Shown here piece after piece: positions 63,341 through 64,000 of a stretch of DNA of 64,000 bases. Each line of letters opens with the position of its first letter. Position 1 is the first letter of the stretch. This stretch comes from Alteraurantiacibacter buctensis (GTDB lineage: Bacteria; Pseudomonadota; Alphaproteobacteria; Sphingomonadales; Sphingomonadaceae), in assembly GCF_009827655.1 (NCBI RefSeq), contig NZ_WTYV01000007.1, forward strand, positions 143,823 through 207,822, read 5' to 3'. The position numbers and the translations under genes are program-made. Below the pieces are notes generated by a model. It made no database searches. It was not told the DNA's origin and saw nothing but the letters and a program-made list of their open reading frames with translations.

Positions 63341-64000
63341 ATGCCCACTCCCATCCTGGCCAGCCGCACCGGCAGTGTTGGCAGGCTCACCCTCAACCGC
63401 CCTCGCGCGCTGCATTCGCTGAACCAGGCGATGTGCGACCTCCTGGCCGACGCGCTGCTGGAATGGCGCGACGATCCGGCCATCGAGGCCGTAATCCTCG
63501 ACCATGCTGCGGCCACGCGCGGGTTCTGCGCCGGCGGTGACGTGGTGGCCGTGCGCCAGTCGGTGCTGGACGATGGCGGGGCAGCGGCCCGCGCTTTCTT
63601 CCTGGCCGAATACCGCCTCAACCACCTGCTCTACACTTATCCCAAGCCCGTAATCGCCTGCATGGACGGGGTAACGATGGGCGGCGGCGTGGGCCTGGCC
63701 CTGCCGTGCACCATCCGCGTGGCGACCGAGAACACCCTGCTGGCCATGCCGGAAGGCGCCATCGGCCTGTTTCCCGATGTCGGCGCGGGCCTCTATCTGT
63801 CCCGTCTGCCGGGCCAGCTCGGCAAGTTCCTCGCCTTGACCGGGGCACGGCTGGACGGGGCGGAATGCCTGTGGGCGGGTCTTACCACCCACTATCTCGC
63901 CAGCGACGACCTGGAGGAAGCCAAGGCCGCCATCGCCCGCGAGCCCGCTGCCGCGGACGAGATCCTGCGCGATCTTTCCACCCCACCCCCGCCCGCCCGG
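63341..64000 (+). CDS. Enoyl-CoA hydratase/isomerase family protein, 3-hydroxyisobutyryl-CoA hydrolase-like (3' end beyond window)
   Basis: 220 codons are visible and the frame is open at the window edge. RTGSVGRLTLNRPRALHSLNQAMCDLL is the crotonase N-terminus; GFCAGGDVVAVRQ and the oxyanion block ITMDGVTMGGGVGLAL-type sequence follow (CMDGVTMGGGVGLALPCTIRVATENTLLAMPEGAIGLFPDVGAGLYLSRL). The 'GLFPDVG' motif and the long family length point to 3-hydroxyisobutyryl-CoA hydrolase of valine breakdown; other crotonases are possible. Confidence 0.82.
   Translation, partial: MPTPILASRTGSVGRLTLNRPRALHSLNQAMCDLLADALLEWRDDPAIEAVILDHAAATRGFCAGGDVVAVRQSVLDDGGAAARAFFLAEYRLNHLLYTYPKPVIACMDGVTMGGGVGLALPCTIRVATENTLLAMPEGAIGLFPDVGAGLYLSRLPGQLGKFLALTGARLDGAECLWAGLTTHYLASDDLEEAKAAIAREPAAADEILRDLSTPPPPAR

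Overview
The window is GC-rich, densely packed alphaproteobacterial DNA. Gene content points to Sphingomonadales, probably an Erythrobacteraceae- or Novosphingobium-like yellow bacterium: fused LigB-LigA gallate-type dioxygenases, a crtY/crtI/crtB carotenoid cluster, a TPR-sulfotransferase, and many small lipoproteins with DUF6491, DUF6152 or DUF2585 domains. This placement is inferred from family content; no rRNA is present.

Layout. 1-4405 (minus): the start of a secreted, sequon-rich repeat protein, an AT-rich gap, then the dTDP-L-rhamnose operon rfbA-rfbC-rfbD-rfbB. 4609-7191: a lower-GC pair, a SAM methyltransferase and a TPR/GT41 O-GlcNAc-transferase-like protein. 7272-8577: three overlapping small genes. 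8547-15072: two paralogous gallate dioxygenase-like genes flanking an ABC-F ATPase, a TPR-sulfotransferase and a small ORF. 15269-24899: a frameshifted MipA/OmpV gene, a MarR-DUF1398 operon with a clear palindromic operator, SWIB, YbhB, an S41 protease, an ion channel, a PhnA core domain and several lipoproteins. 24941-27106: thiC with a TPP riboswitch and a 54-codon downstream gene. 27148-38784: a degenerate SRAP protein, DUF6152, DUF2585, crtY-crtI-LOG-crtB, glpD with an MFS exporter, dinB, Nudix, pgl and dps. 38886-39546: a membrane protein and tRNA-Gly(CCC).

39804-53768 is a complete nitrate assimilation locus: nasT-nasS (ANTAR antiterminator and nitrate sensor), nrtA-nrtB-nrtCD (ABC uptake, both ATPases fused), an outer-membrane porin, nirB-nirD, nasA and cobA for siroheme. 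Each of its two structural operons is preceded by an RNA leader of the same design: hairpin with an AxxGxx hexaloop, exactly 32 nt of linker, a second hairpin with an AACGxx hexaloop, and a terminator whose left arm overlaps the second hairpin. This is the expected NasT antitermination target. A TGCAnTGCAA motif lies upstream of both leaders at nearly the same distance and also just before nasT. This is the best regulatory story in the window.

53961-57449 holds a class II aldolase, a CbbY-like HAD phosphatase, DhaL and DhaK. It is a compact triose-kinase/aldolase/phosphatase module behind a strongly folded leader and closed by a strong terminator. The rest (57470-64000) has a DUF3857/transglutaminase/TPR protein, a TauD-family dioxygenase, an I78 inhibitor, RidA, a lipoprotein and the 5' part of an enoyl-CoA hydratase/isomerase-family gene.
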